From NCBI GenBank assembly GCA_949292215.1, contig CASEYW010000164.1:1-50681 (forward strand): a DNA stretch of 50,681 nucleotides, read 5' to 3'. Made by a program: the position numbers and the translations under genes. The first letter of the stretch is position 1; the number at the start of each line of letters is the position of its first letter. Source of the DNA: an uncultured bacterium (lineage in GTDB: Bacteria; Verrucomicrobiota; Lentisphaeria; Victivallales; UBA1829). Of the stretch, positions 26,677-34,854 are shown piece after piece. The notes beneath the pieces were generated by a model, which had not been told where the DNA came from, did no database searches, and was given only the letters and a program-made list of their open reading frames with translations.

Positions 26677-27881
26677 GAGCCTGGCTGTGTGGACTGCTTC
26701 TTGCAGGAGCGTGCTGCTGTTTTTCTCAGAATGATTCGGGATGGAAAAATGGGAAAGGAGACTGTATGATTACAAACAGAATTCCGGGTGGAAACATCCG
26801 GGTGGTTTCCGTGATGGGGCGCAACATTGAACTGGATGTCGAAATGAGAGATTCGGCAGGTGATTGGTTCTACTGGTGTTTTAAAGCTGTTTTCCCGGAA
26901 AAAGGGGTGTATCGCTTTCACTTTGTCCGGGACAACAAAGTCGGGACCCGGGGACCCGCGTTCAGTCTCGACGGCGGAAGATCCTGGCGCTGGCTCAGCC
27001 GGGAACGCTGGACGAATGCCCGCGGTTTTGAGTACGAATGTCCCGAAGTCGGCCAGGAAGTGATTTTCTGTATGGGCATGCAGTATCTTCAACGCGACTT
27101 CGAGTCGTTTCTCCGGGAGTTCGAGAGAAATCCTTTTCTGCGGCCAGGAACCCTCTGCCGGAGTCGGAAGGGACGGAACGTGGAACTCGTGACAATCCGG
27201 GAAGGGGCTCCTGAACATGCGGTCCTTCTGACCTCCCGTCATCATGCCGGGGAGATGATGGCAACCCATGCGATGGAAGGATTTCTGCGTGCCGTGCTGG
27301 CTGATTCTGAGTTCGGACGCGAATTCCGGAAGTACGCCGTACTCTATGCGGTTCCCTTTACCGATAAGGATGGCGTGGAGGATGGCGACCAGGGAAAAAA
27401 CCGAATTCCTCACGATTACGCCCGCGATTATCAGGAGCCAGGACTCTATCCGGAAACGGTTGCACTCCGGAAACTGATTGTGGAGAAAAAAACGGATTTT
27501 GTTCTGGATTTGCACTGCCCGTGGATTTTCGGAGACTGGAATGAAGTGACGTACATGGTCGGGACCGGCAATGAAAAGATGGATCACGCCATGGACCGTT
27601 TTGCCGATCTTCTGGAATCAGTACGCGTTCCCGAGGCTCCCTATTTCAAGAAGAACAACATTCCGTTCGGAACTTCCTGGAATACAGGGAAAAATTATAC
27701 GCAGGGGAAAACCATCAAACATTTTGCCGCAGAGCTTCCGTTTGTCTCCTGTGCTCAGACGATTGAGATTCCGTTTGCAAATTTCGGCGAAGTAACTGTG
27801 GACCGGAAGGCAATGCTTCTGTATGGCGAATCCATTGCACACGCGGTTTTGCTCTATCTGAAGAAAGGAAAGACTGAATGA
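26673..27881 (+). CDS. M14-family zinc carboxypeptidase-like protein
   Basis: 402 residues. An N-terminal beta domain typical of cytosolic-carboxypeptidase-like proteins (WFYWCFKAVFPEKG, RGFEYECPEVG) precedes the M14 domain. The zinc site is HAGE (His191, Glu194) with His281 in LDLHCP, and the catalytic Glu is Glu365 in QTIEIPF. Two starts are possible. ATG 26673 overlaps the LysR stop and gives a signal-peptide-like leader (MRAWLCGLLLAGACCCFSQ). ATG 26766 has AAAGGAG five bases upstream and starts right at the first domain. The first would give an exported protein, the second a cytoplasmic one. M14 enzymes of this branch trim C-terminal residues, including Glu. The partner gene is CapA-like. 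Confidence 0.82.
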   Translation: MRAWLCGLLLAGACCCFSQNDSGWKNGKGDCMITNRIPGGNIRVVSVMGRNIELDVEMRDSAGDWFYWCFKAVFPEKGVYRFHFVRDNKVGTRGPAFSLDGGRSWRWLSRERWTNARGFEYECPEVGQEVIFCMGMQYLQRDFESFLREFERNPFLRPGTLCRSRKGRNVELVTIREGAPEHAVLLTSRHHAGEMMATHAMEGFLRAVLADSEFGREFRKYAVLYAVPFTDKDGVEDGDQGKNRIPHDYARDYQEPGLYPETVALRKLIVEKKTDFVLDLHCPWIFGDWNEVTYMVGTGNEKMDHAMDRFADLLESVRVPEAPYFKKNNIPFGTSWNTGKNYTQGKTIKHFAAELPFVSCAQTIEIPFANFGEVTVDRKAMLLYGESIAHAVLLYLKKGKTE

Positions 27882-29035
27882 GTCAGACAGCTGCCTTGAC
27901 TTTTACCGGGGACATCATGTGCAACCGGGGACAACTTTCTGCATGCCGGACTTCCTCCGGTTACGAGTTCCATTCCGTCTTCACGCAAACGGCACCCCTT
28001 CTGGCGGATACCGATTATCTGGTTGGAAATCTGGAGACTCCCGTTGCGGGCGAGGCTGCCGGATATTCAAATGTCCTGTATTCCTTCAATACACCGGAGT
28101 CCTTTCTTGTCGCTTTGAAGGATGCCGGATTCGATCTCCTCTCCACGGCGAACAATCATTGTCTGGACCGGGAACTGACCGGTTTGAAAAAGACGCTGGA
28201 TGCTTTGGACCGGGCCGGTCTGGCACATACGGGAACCGCGCGTTCCTCCCGGGAGCGGGATGCAGTCTTTCTCCGGGTGATCAACGGGATCCGGGTGGCA
28301 TTCCTTTCCTATACCTATGGGACAAACGCATTCGCCAATCATATTTTTCTGCGTGAGGAGGATTCCTGGGCGGTGAATCTGTTCCAGCCGCAGGAAACCC
28401 TTCCCGGTTCCATTCATCTTCTGGAATCGGCGGAGACAATTGCGGAACGGATGAAAGCAGCTGGAACGGCAGACTCTTCTTCCGTTTATCTGGACCGTCT
28501 CCGCGAAGATATTCGGAACAGCCGTTCCGCCGGGGCCGATTTCGTGATTGTTCTTATGCACAGCGGCGGACAGTACAACATTCCGCCTGATCCCTATACG
28601 GAGTTTCTGGTTGGAAAAATCCGGGAATTCGGAGCTGATCTGATTGTCGGCAATCATCCGCATGTCGTTCAGAAAAGTGAGCCTGGAGGAAGGTGTCCGG
28701 TGTTTTATTCGCTCGGGAACTTTTCCTTTACGCCGGGGGAATCTCCTGAAAATCGCCGACATCCGATTTCGTCCACAGCTCTGCTCCTGAAAATCGGATT
28801 GAAAAAAGAGAGCTCCGGAACAAGACTGGCATCCGTTTCGTACAGCATTACAAGAAGTGTTCTGCGGGAGAACGGCAGGAGTGAAACGGTTCCCTTCTGT
28901 GATCTTCTTGCCGGAGAGTCCGATGCGGAAAAGAGAGCGTCGCTTCTGGAGGATCTGCGAATGGTGGTGAATACGTTCCGCTGCCGTCCTCTTTCCGATC
29001 CGGTGGAGATTGCTCCGGAGTATTCGATGCTCTGA
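27878..29035 (+). CDS. CapA-like metallophosphatase-fold protein
   Basis: 385 residues of the CapA family, associated with poly-gamma-glutamate capsule formation. The metal-site motifs of this calcineurin-like fold are in order: TFTGDIMCNRG, VGNLETPV, STANNHCLDR, VLMHSGGQYN and VGNHPHVVQ, then FYSLGNFSF. No signal peptide or membrane anchor is visible, unlike true capsule CapA proteins, so it is probably cytoplasmic. It overlaps the M14 gene by four bases. A peptidase-phosphatase pair under LysR control suggests handling of a gamma- or poly-glutamyl compound, but that is inference. Confidence 0.85.
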   Translation: MSQTAALTFTGDIMCNRGQLSACRTSSGYEFHSVFTQTAPLLADTDYLVGNLETPVAGEAAGYSNVLYSFNTPESFLVALKDAGFDLLSTANNHCLDRELTGLKKTLDALDRAGLAHTGTARSSRERDAVFLRVINGIRVAFLSYTYGTNAFANHIFLREEDSWAVNLFQPQETLPGSIHLLESAETIAERMKAAGTADSSSVYLDRLREDIRNSRSAGADFVIVLMHSGGQYNIPPDPYTEFLVGKIREFGADLIVGNHPHVVQKSEPGGRCPVFYSLGNFSFTPGESPENRRHPISSTALLLKIGLKKESSGTRLASVSYSITRSVLRENGRSETVPFCDLLAGESDAEKRASLLEDLRMVVNTFRCRPLSDPVEIAPEYSML

Positions 29036-29055
29036 TCGCAACGGAACCGGCGATT

Positions 29056-30480
29056 TTATCCGTTCCTCCGCAGTTTTCCGCTGGCGGTACGGGGTAGCTC
29101 TCTGACGATTCGGAACTGTTTTGGAACCTTGTAGGGGGCGAGTCTGGCAAAACAATATTTCCGGAGCTGTTCTCTCCAGTCTGGCGGAAGGTCCGCAGAG
29201 GGGACGATTTCCGCTGCGGGAATCTCTCCGAAGCCCGGCATCGCGATCCCGCTGACACGTGATTCCCCGACAAATTCGTGCTCGTTCAGAATGGTTTCAA
29301 CTTCATAAGGGAAAATTTTCATTCCCGCAAAATTGATGACATTTTTACTTCGTCCGACGATGAAGAGAAAGCGTTCCTCATCAAGAAATCCGATGTCTCC
29401 GGTTCGGAACCATCCGCCGGGACAGGCCTCCTCCCGTGTACGGAATGGAGTCAGATAGGCATCGAACATGCCGGGTCCCTGTATGAGAATGTCTCCATGT
29501 CCTTCCGCGTCCGGAGAGTCGATTCGGATGCGGTAGGCGTCCTGAAGTTTTCCTGCGGAGGCGGCTTTCTCCGGGTGTTCCGTGGAGTTGATGCAGGGCA
29601 GTCCTACTTCGATGATTCCGTATGCCTGAGAGAGAGGAAGGCTGAATTTTTTCCGGAACATGTCTGCATCGGTCGGTTCGAGCTTCATCGCGGTGGAGAT
29701 CGCGAGACGCACCTGTTTCAGGCTGTCGGGGGTAAATTCAGGGGAGTGGGTCATCAGGCGGTAGTGGTACGGAGTGGCGTACAGCAGACGGATCGGAAAG
29801 GCTCGGACCGCTGCCGCCATTCCCTGTTCGATCGGCTGTCCGCAGATCACAATTGCTGCTCCTTTGCGCAGAAACAGCAGAATTGTAACGACAAAATGAA
29901 AAGCCATGTCAAGCACCCACAGCACATGCTCTCCACGCACAACTCCAAGTCCTGTGCAAGCAGAGGTTCGTTCGAGTACCGACTGATGGGAGAGCACAAC
30001 CCCTTTGCTGGCGCCGGTTGTTCCGGAGGAAAAGCGGATGAATGCCGGAATTTTTCCCTCCGGCAGGGGAATCGGGACGATGATTTCATCAAGAACCCGC
30101 AGGAAGAATCGTTCCTTGAAACGGCCCGGGACAGGAAGGGAAAGATCGTTCTCCTTCCGTCGTGAGGAGCTGCAGATCAGAACATTGAGTCCGACTCCGG
30201 CGGGCATTGCCTCCAGCTCTTCCGCGGAGGCCCGCGTGGAGAGCGGCACGATCGCCGCATTCAGGGAGAGAACCGCAAGACTGATGACGATGTATTCATA
30301 GGAATCATCCGCAAGAATCCCGACCCGGGCAAGCGGACGGACTCCGTTTGTCCGGAGTACCGAGGCAAACAGACGTACCTCTTCCAGCAGTTCCGGATAC
30401 GAGTATGTCTCTCCCCGGTCGATGACGGCAGTCCCCCTGCAGTCCCCGGTTTCCCGGACAATCTGTTCGAAAATGTTCAT
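29056..30480 (-). CDS. AMP-forming acyl/aryl-CoA or acyl-ACP ligase
   Basis: 474 residues of the ANL adenylate-forming family. The P-loop SSGTTGASKG is at 151-160, and AYGIIEVG, GWFRTGDIGFLD and GRSKNVINFAGMKIFPYEVE follow. The catalytic C-terminal Lys is in LPRTASGKLRR. It activates a carboxylic acid as acyl-AMP for transfer to CoA or, given the ACP gene two places upstream, to ACP. At 474 residues it is on the short side for the family but keeps all key motifs. It is the last gene of the lipid cluster and its start overlaps the acyltransferase stop by four bases. Substrate (fatty or aromatic acid) unknown. Confidence 0.9.
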   Translation of the reverse strand: MNIFEQIVRETGDCRGTAVIDRGETYSYPELLEEVRLFASVLRTNGVRPLARVGILADDSYEYIVISLAVLSLNAAIVPLSTRASAEELEAMPAGVGLNVLICSSSRRKENDLSLPVPGRFKERFFLRVLDEIIVPIPLPEGKIPAFIRFSSGTTGASKGVVLSHQSVLERTSACTGLGVVRGEHVLWVLDMAFHFVVTILLFLRKGAAIVICGQPIEQGMAAAVRAFPIRLLYATPYHYRLMTHSPEFTPDSLKQVRLAISTAMKLEPTDADMFRKKFSLPLSQAYGIIEVGLPCINSTEHPEKAASAGKLQDAYRIRIDSPDAEGHGDILIQGPGMFDAYLTPFRTREEACPGGWFRTGDIGFLDEERFLFIVGRSKNVINFAGMKIFPYEVETILNEHEFVGESRVSGIAMPGFGEIPAAEIVPSADLPPDWREQLRKYCFARLAPYKVPKQFRIVRELPRTASGKLRRNG

Positions 30481-31760
30481 GATTTTCCTTTCAGGGATGT
30501 TTCCAGTTCGGTGGCGAAGTGTTCGATATCCGATTCCGGAAAGATTCCGCTCCGGTAGGAGAGAACCGCGTTGAGCCTGTTATTGAAAGCGTTGAAGAAA
30601 ACGCCGAATCCGGTCATAGGCGGCATGGACGGCAGGTGGTAGAGATTGGCGATGGTTCTGTCTGCGAATCTGTCATGTTCCAGAGAAGTCCCTGAAACGA
30701 AGGAGAACATGAACGTTCCTGTTGTGCTGTTGCCCATTTTCCTGACGATTTTCAGGAGCAGGGGAGGCGGAGCGATCCGCATCAGGCGCGATGCCGCGCG
30801 GTAGGCGAGAGCCGTCCGCTCTCCGGTGCGGATGAAAATCTGCTTCCGGATTTCCGGGAGGGACTCTGCCGTATCCGCCAGCAGCGAACGGCGGATGCTG
30901 ACCGGAAGCAGACTCCATTGATTGAAGAAAAGGGCGTCGCGTGGAATGGAATCCTGTCCGCGCATGTCGATGGACATCGGGATCAGGAAGAGTTCATTTC
31001 CGCTGCTGCGCGGAATCAGGTTGTCATATCCTTTTGCCGTGAGTGCAAGGAGATAGGGCGTGAGCATGAAGGGACCTGCATCGCGGTCCGAGCGTCGGCG
31101 GAGGTTTTCGGTTTCTTCTTCTGTCAGGGAGATGACGCGGCAGGCGGATGCCGCGGTATCGCAGGCATGACGGACGATTGTCGGACCCTCTTTCTGGATT
31201 TCCAAGAGTCTGTGCTGAATCTGCCGTCCGCAGGAGAACTGTTTTTCCCATTCGTTGAGCATCGGGGAGGGGAGTCCTGGCTGATGCTCCGGCGGTTCCT
31301 GTTTTCCGTGCCGCAGGTATTCGAGCAGAAGTTCCGCGCCGCGTCCGTCGAACAGAAGATGGCTGAATTTGAAGATCAGCGCGGAGCGTCCCTTGGAGGA
31401 GATCAGATGTGCCGTCAGAGCCTGTCCGCGGGGAAGCGGACGGTTCGCAAAACGTTCCAGCGACAGTGAAAAATCAGAAGGGAACAGCAGTTCTTCTTCT
31501 GTCAGGGCAACCGGTTCCGGTTTGCCCGGCTTCCAGTATGGCGCAAGATGGAGAAGATGACGCCGGATGGAGCCGTTGAGCATCGGCAGAAGCGGGTCAA
31601 GAGAAGTCAGCATGGATCGGACCGCTTCTGCCGGAAACGGGGTTTCCGATTCCAGCACAAGCATGAAATGGTTGCCGCGGCCGGGTGTGAGACGGCACTG
31701 GTAGTTCAGAAGATTGGCGATCCAGTCAAAGCCGTCGAGATAGAGCTTGCGGGAAAACAT
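30477..31760 (-). CDS. Condensation/acyltransferase-fold protein
   Basis: 427 residues resembling the CoA-dependent acyltransferase superfamily (chloramphenicol acetyltransferase, NRPS condensation, wax-ester synthase). The catalytic His sits in FSHLLFDGRGAELLL, matching HxxxDG. A late segment, FMFSFVSGTSLEHDRFADRTI, followed by FGVFFNAFNNRLNAVLSYRSG, matches the second half of the fold (solvent channel and floor loop). It would transfer an acyl group from ACP or CoA to an alcohol or amine. It lies between ACP (six bases) and ligase (overlap), so it probably releases or esterifies the product of this cluster. Confidence 0.75.
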   Translation of the reverse strand: MFSRKLYLDGFDWIANLLNYQCRLTPGRGNHFMLVLESETPFPAEAVRSMLTSLDPLLPMLNGSIRRHLLHLAPYWKPGKPEPVALTEEELLFPSDFSLSLERFANRPLPRGQALTAHLISSKGRSALIFKFSHLLFDGRGAELLLEYLRHGKQEPPEHQPGLPSPMLNEWEKQFSCGRQIQHRLLEIQKEGPTIVRHACDTAASACRVISLTEEETENLRRRSDRDAGPFMLTPYLLALTAKGYDNLIPRSSGNELFLIPMSIDMRGQDSIPRDALFFNQWSLLPVSIRRSLLADTAESLPEIRKQIFIRTGERTALAYRAASRLMRIAPPPLLLKIVRKMGNSTTGTFMFSFVSGTSLEHDRFADRTIANLYHLPSMPPMTGFGVFFNAFNNRLNAVLSYRSGIFPESDIEHFATELETSLKGKS

Positions 31761-31766
31761 AATCCG

Positions 31767-32024
31767 TTACCTGTCCAGTGCCTTTCCGATCCGTTCCGCG
31801 AGAGCGGAGAGGGAGGCGACATCCGCCGTTTCGATTCCCGCATCCAGAAGGTTCACATTCCACAGGCGACTGACCGATAGCAGCAGTTCAACAAATCCCA
31901 TGGAATTGATACCGTTCCAGGCAAGCGATTGTTCCGTTTTCAGTTCCTCCGGCTTTTTTCCTGTGATGATGGAGATTTCCTGTTTCAGTGCCGTTTCGAT
32001 TTCTTCCTGTGTGATGTTCTCCAT
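31767..32024 (-). CDS. Acyl carrier protein
   Basis: 85 residues with the four-helix ACP layout. The phosphopantetheine Ser is Ser41 in NGINSMGFVELL; the usual Asp before it is Asn. The rest is acidic in helix 1 (ENITQEEIETALKQE) and has the late LSALAERIG. It is cluster-specific rather than housekeeping, because it sits between ketosynthase-like and acyltransferase genes and differs from the DSL motif of FabD/FabF partners. Gaps of six bases separate it from both neighbours. Confidence 0.9.
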   Translation of the reverse strand: MENITQEEIETALKQEISIITGKKPEELKTEQSLAWNGINSMGFVELLLSVSRLWNVNLLDAGIETADVASLSALAERIGKALDR

Positions 32025-32030
32025 GTGGTT

Positions 32031-32669
32031 TTACACTCCTTCCGTTGGTGTCCGGCGTTCCGGGAGATCCATCGGACCGTATTTTGATTCGTTTTCATAG
32101 ATTGTGAGCAGATAGGCTGTGACGCATTCCGGCGAGTCGTCCGGTTCTCCGAATCCGGGTCCGTGCTGTTTCCGCAGAGTTTCGTCGATGTATCCCGATT
32201 CATGCGCCGAGAGGAAGAGAATACGGGAACAGTAGCCCGTTCTGAAGCAGGCGTTCAACGTGGCGAACGGACCTTCGGGAACGGTTGTTCCAGTATGGGT
32301 CATGGTGAAGACCGGTCCCGTTAAATGAAGCAGTTCCGCGACATACGATGCCGCCGCGTTGTGTACCGAGTGTGTGAATGCTGCGGAAAGCAGTTGATCC
32401 TCCGGATAGTCGAGAAGTTCATCCAGAAATTTTGCTGTCGTGTTCTGTGGTCCGAACCGTCCTGCGACAAGGATTCCCGTTTCTCCCGGCGGATTTCCCT
32501 GAAAACAGGAATCCTGTACCGCTCCGAGCGCGGCGGCGGCGATCATTGTTGTATAGGAATCAGCGCGCCGCATTCCGTGCTGCTTCTTGAATCCGGTGAG
32601 GAATGCCCGGTCGATGAGACGTTCTCCGGGAGCCGGTTTCAATTCTTTTTTTCCTGCGATATGGATCAT
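32031..32669 (-). CDS. Truncated ketosynthase-like partner (chain-length-factor type)
   Basis: 212 residues from ATG 32669, which overlaps the stop of the full ketosynthase by four bases. It resembles the N-terminal half of the thiolase fold only. AAFTHSVHNAAASYVAELL replaces the active-site Cys region, and the catalytic His motifs HGTG and GHTLG are absent because the protein ends early. The SVHNA motif matches the ketosynthase-like chain-length factors of aryl-polyene clusters. It therefore probably pairs with the neighbouring ketosynthase as a non-catalytic subunit, as in type II polyketide systems. The pairing is inferred from gene coupling. Confidence 0.72.
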   Translation of the reverse strand: MIHIAGKKELKPAPGERLIDRAFLTGFKKQHGMRRADSYTTMIAAAALGAVQDSCFQGNPPGETGILVAGRFGPQNTTAKFLDELLDYPEDQLLSAAFTHSVHNAAASYVAELLHLTGPVFTMTHTGTTVPEGPFATLNACFRTGYCSRILFLSAHESGYIDETLRKQHGPGFGEPDDSPECVTAYLLTIYENESKYGPMDLPERRTPTEGV

Positions 32670-33865
32670 TTTGCGCTCTCCTTTCCGACAATCAGGGCTG
32701 TATTGCATCCTCCGAACGCCAGAGAAGTGGAGAGGGCAAACTCTCCGGAGAAAGCTGTCCGTTCCGTGACCGGCTGTACGGGAATGTCCTTTGCTCTGTT
32801 CCGGAATCCTGCGCTTGGGGGGAGAACTCCTTCCTGGAGCATGAGAAGAGTGAAGATCAATTCCAGCGTCCCTGCCGCACCGAGTGTATGCCCTGTTTTC
32901 CCTTTGGTGGAGAGGTATTTGACACCTTCTCCGAACAGACGGAGAAAAACTGCGGATTCACAGGCATCGTTGTTGAGTGTGCCGGTACCATGTGCGTTGA
33001 GAAAAGCGATTCGATCCGCCGGGAGGCGTGCGCGGGAGAGAGCCTGACGGATCGCCCGTTCCAGTCCGAGTCCTTCCGGATGGGGGCTTGTGATGTGATA
33101 GGCGTCCGCCGAGGAACCGCATCCGGCCAGGAAAAAGCATTCTCTGGCTTCCGGGTGCAGGTGTCGGTAGAAGCGGTGCGATGCGAGAATGACAACACCT
33201 GCTCCTTCTCCCAGATTCAGTCCCTTCCGTTCCGCGTCGAACGGCCTGCATGGTTCGGGTGAGGTGACGCCGAGCGCATGGAATCCGGCGATCGGCACCC
33301 GGCAGAGTTCATCGACTCCGCCTGCAATGACCAGATCGCACAATCCCGATTCAATCCAGAGTGCACCCGCTGCAATTGCATCTGCACCTGATGCGCAGGC
33401 ATTGGAGATTGTAGCTTCGGGTCCGGTCAGTCGGAGTTTTCTCCGGAGAAACGCGGAAGGCGGTCCCTCCAGAAAGCGGTCGAGGGGGACGAATGAGTCC
33501 GGTACGCCTTTTTTCTGCTGGCGATAAAATTCGATGTCATTCAGCTGAACTGCAACAGTGGTTCCGATGCAGACTCCAACCTTGAATTTTTCCAGAAGCT
33601 GCGTGGTCAGTCCGGCATTTTCGAGCGCTTCCGCAAGTGCATGTTCCAGGAGGTCCAGACTGCGCGAAGGGGAGGTCTTGGGAAAGGCATCCAGTTCAAA
33701 TACCGGGTCATTCAGGGTCGTTTCAATTCGAGCCGAGGCTCGATGCGGAGGGGGAACGGTTCCATAGAGTCCTTCGAGAGTGCGGCGGATTCCGTCGCCC
33801 GCGTTGGAAATGCACCCGTACCCGGCGATGCAGATTCGATTGATTCCATCCGTTGCACGATCCAT
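32666..33865 (-). CDS. Beta-ketoacyl-ACP synthase (FabF-type), copy 1
   Basis: 399 residues from ATG 33865, where AAGGA lies eleven bases upstream; the open frame extends 31 codons further, without family similarity. The complete Cys-His-His triad is visible: Cys157 in SNACASG, His292 in AHGTGT and His326 in GKTGHTLG. It elongates an acyl chain on ACP by Claisen condensation. The initial part IAGYGCISNAGDGI matches the FabF/polyketide KS start. It is followed at once by a truncated partner. A gap of about 89 bases before it, with a stem-loop and a possible TATATT, suggests a secondary promoter or processing site. Confidence 0.9.
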   Translation of the reverse strand: MDRATDGINRICIAGYGCISNAGDGIRRTLEGLYGTVPPPHRASARIETTLNDPVFELDAFPKTSPSRSLDLLEHALAEALENAGLTTQLLEKFKVGVCIGTTVAVQLNDIEFYRQQKKGVPDSFVPLDRFLEGPPSAFLRRKLRLTGPEATISNACASGADAIAAGALWIESGLCDLVIAGGVDELCRVPIAGFHALGVTSPEPCRPFDAERKGLNLGEGAGVVILASHRFYRHLHPEARECFFLAGCGSSADAYHITSPHPEGLGLERAIRQALSRARLPADRIAFLNAHGTGTLNNDACESAVFLRLFGEGVKYLSTKGKTGHTLGAAGTLELIFTLLMLQEGVLPPSAGFRNRAKDIPVQPVTERTAFSGEFALSTSLAFGGCNTALIVGKESAK

Positions 33866-33905
33866 TTTGAACGTTATCCTTCCCCGTTTCAGCTGTTTCA
33901 AACGG

Positions 33906-33924
33906 TGCCGGGGAATTCCCGGCA
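33906..33924. promoter_or_regulatory. Stem-loop in the only gap inside the lipid cluster
   Basis: TGCCGGG and CCCGGCA form a perfect 7-base stem around GAATT. It lies in the 89-base gap between the acyltransferase (stop 33955) and ketosynthase 1 (start 33865). No U tract follows in the gene direction. A TATATT (complement at 33931-33936) stands next to it. It may be an attenuator or processing site that sets the ratio of the two halves of the cluster. Confidence 0.4.
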
Positions 33925-33954
33925 TGGAGTAATATACTCTGCTTTTCGCGCAAT

Positions 33955-34854
33955 TCATTCCTGTTCGGAGGATTTCCGCCAGATATTTTCAAATAAAAAG
34001 CACTGGTACGGGTGTTCCATGCAGAGCTGTTCCAGTTTTTTGACATAGATGTCCAGATAAGGTTTGAGATTCCGGCGGTCGCGTCCTTTCCATTCCGGAT
34101 GGATTTCCGGGCCATATTCTGCGATAAAGTGTGTGTGGCGTTTTTCCCGGATCGCGAACAGTGCGAGAATGGCGCATCCCGTGCGGGATGCAATGTGGAA
34201 TGCCGCGCTCGGAAAGAGTGCGTTTTCTCCGAGGAACTCCGTTTCGATGCCTTCCCCCTCCAGGCAGCGGTCTCCCATGAGACAGACAATTTCTCCGCGT
34301 TCGATGGCGTCGGTGACATCAAGCAGTCCGCCCATCGGAGACTCGGTGGAGATGAGGCGGACCGGAATTTTGAGCCCCTCCAGAGCGGCCGTTTTATCAA
34401 TATTGGCATTCCGATCCGGAGTGACCAGCAGGTTGACCGGTTTCCGGACGATGTGAAGTCCCCCCATGATTGCATTCCATGCGCCGAAATGCGAGGTCAG
34501 GATGAGAAAGCCCTCTTTCCGGTCCATCAGACGTTCTGAAAGCTCCCGGTTGATGAAGCGGTAAGTCGCCATATTCCCTGTCATGGCGGCACGTTCCACG
34601 ATGGCCTGACCCTGACTGGTGAAGAGTGCCCAGGTATGGAAAAAAAGTCTGCATTTGCCCGCTCCGGGAAACCGGTGGCGGAGATAGGGCTGGGCTGCAA
34701 GACGTGCTTTCCGGTCAAAACAGACATAGAAGAAGGTGACGAGCCAGACCAGTTCACATGTCCGATTGACCCCCATTATCCGCAGAAGCAGCAGGAAAAT
34801 CCGGATGCCGAGGGCATTTCCCCGGCTGTCGCTGAGCGAGTCATTGTGTTTCAT
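33955..34854 (-). CDS. LpxL/HtrB-like lysophospholipid acyltransferase
   Basis: 299 residues with one N-terminal hydrophobic stretch (IFLLLLRIMG, then ELVWLVTFFYVCF) and the acyltransferase domain of lipid A acyltransferases. The catalytic His lies in LTSHFGAWNAIMG, where typical family members have HxGxWE; here Asn replaces the Glu. CLMGDRCLEGEG and GCAILALFAIREKRH fit the later motifs. It would move an acyl chain to a membrane glycolipid or related acceptor at the inner membrane. Genes of this type accompany GT2 genes in aryl-polyene loci. It overlaps the GT2-DUF2062 gene by 14 bases. Confidence 0.82.
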   Translation of the reverse strand: MKHNDSLSDSRGNALGIRIFLLLLRIMGVNRTCELVWLVTFFYVCFDRKARLAAQPYLRHRFPGAGKCRLFFHTWALFTSQGQAIVERAAMTGNMATYRFINRELSERLMDRKEGFLILTSHFGAWNAIMGGLHIVRKPVNLLVTPDRNANIDKTAALEGLKIPVRLISTESPMGGLLDVTDAIERGEIVCLMGDRCLEGEGIETEFLGENALFPSAAFHIASRTGCAILALFAIREKRHTHFIAEYGPEIHPEWKGRDRRNLKPYLDIYVKKLEQLCMEHPYQCFLFENIWRKSSEQE

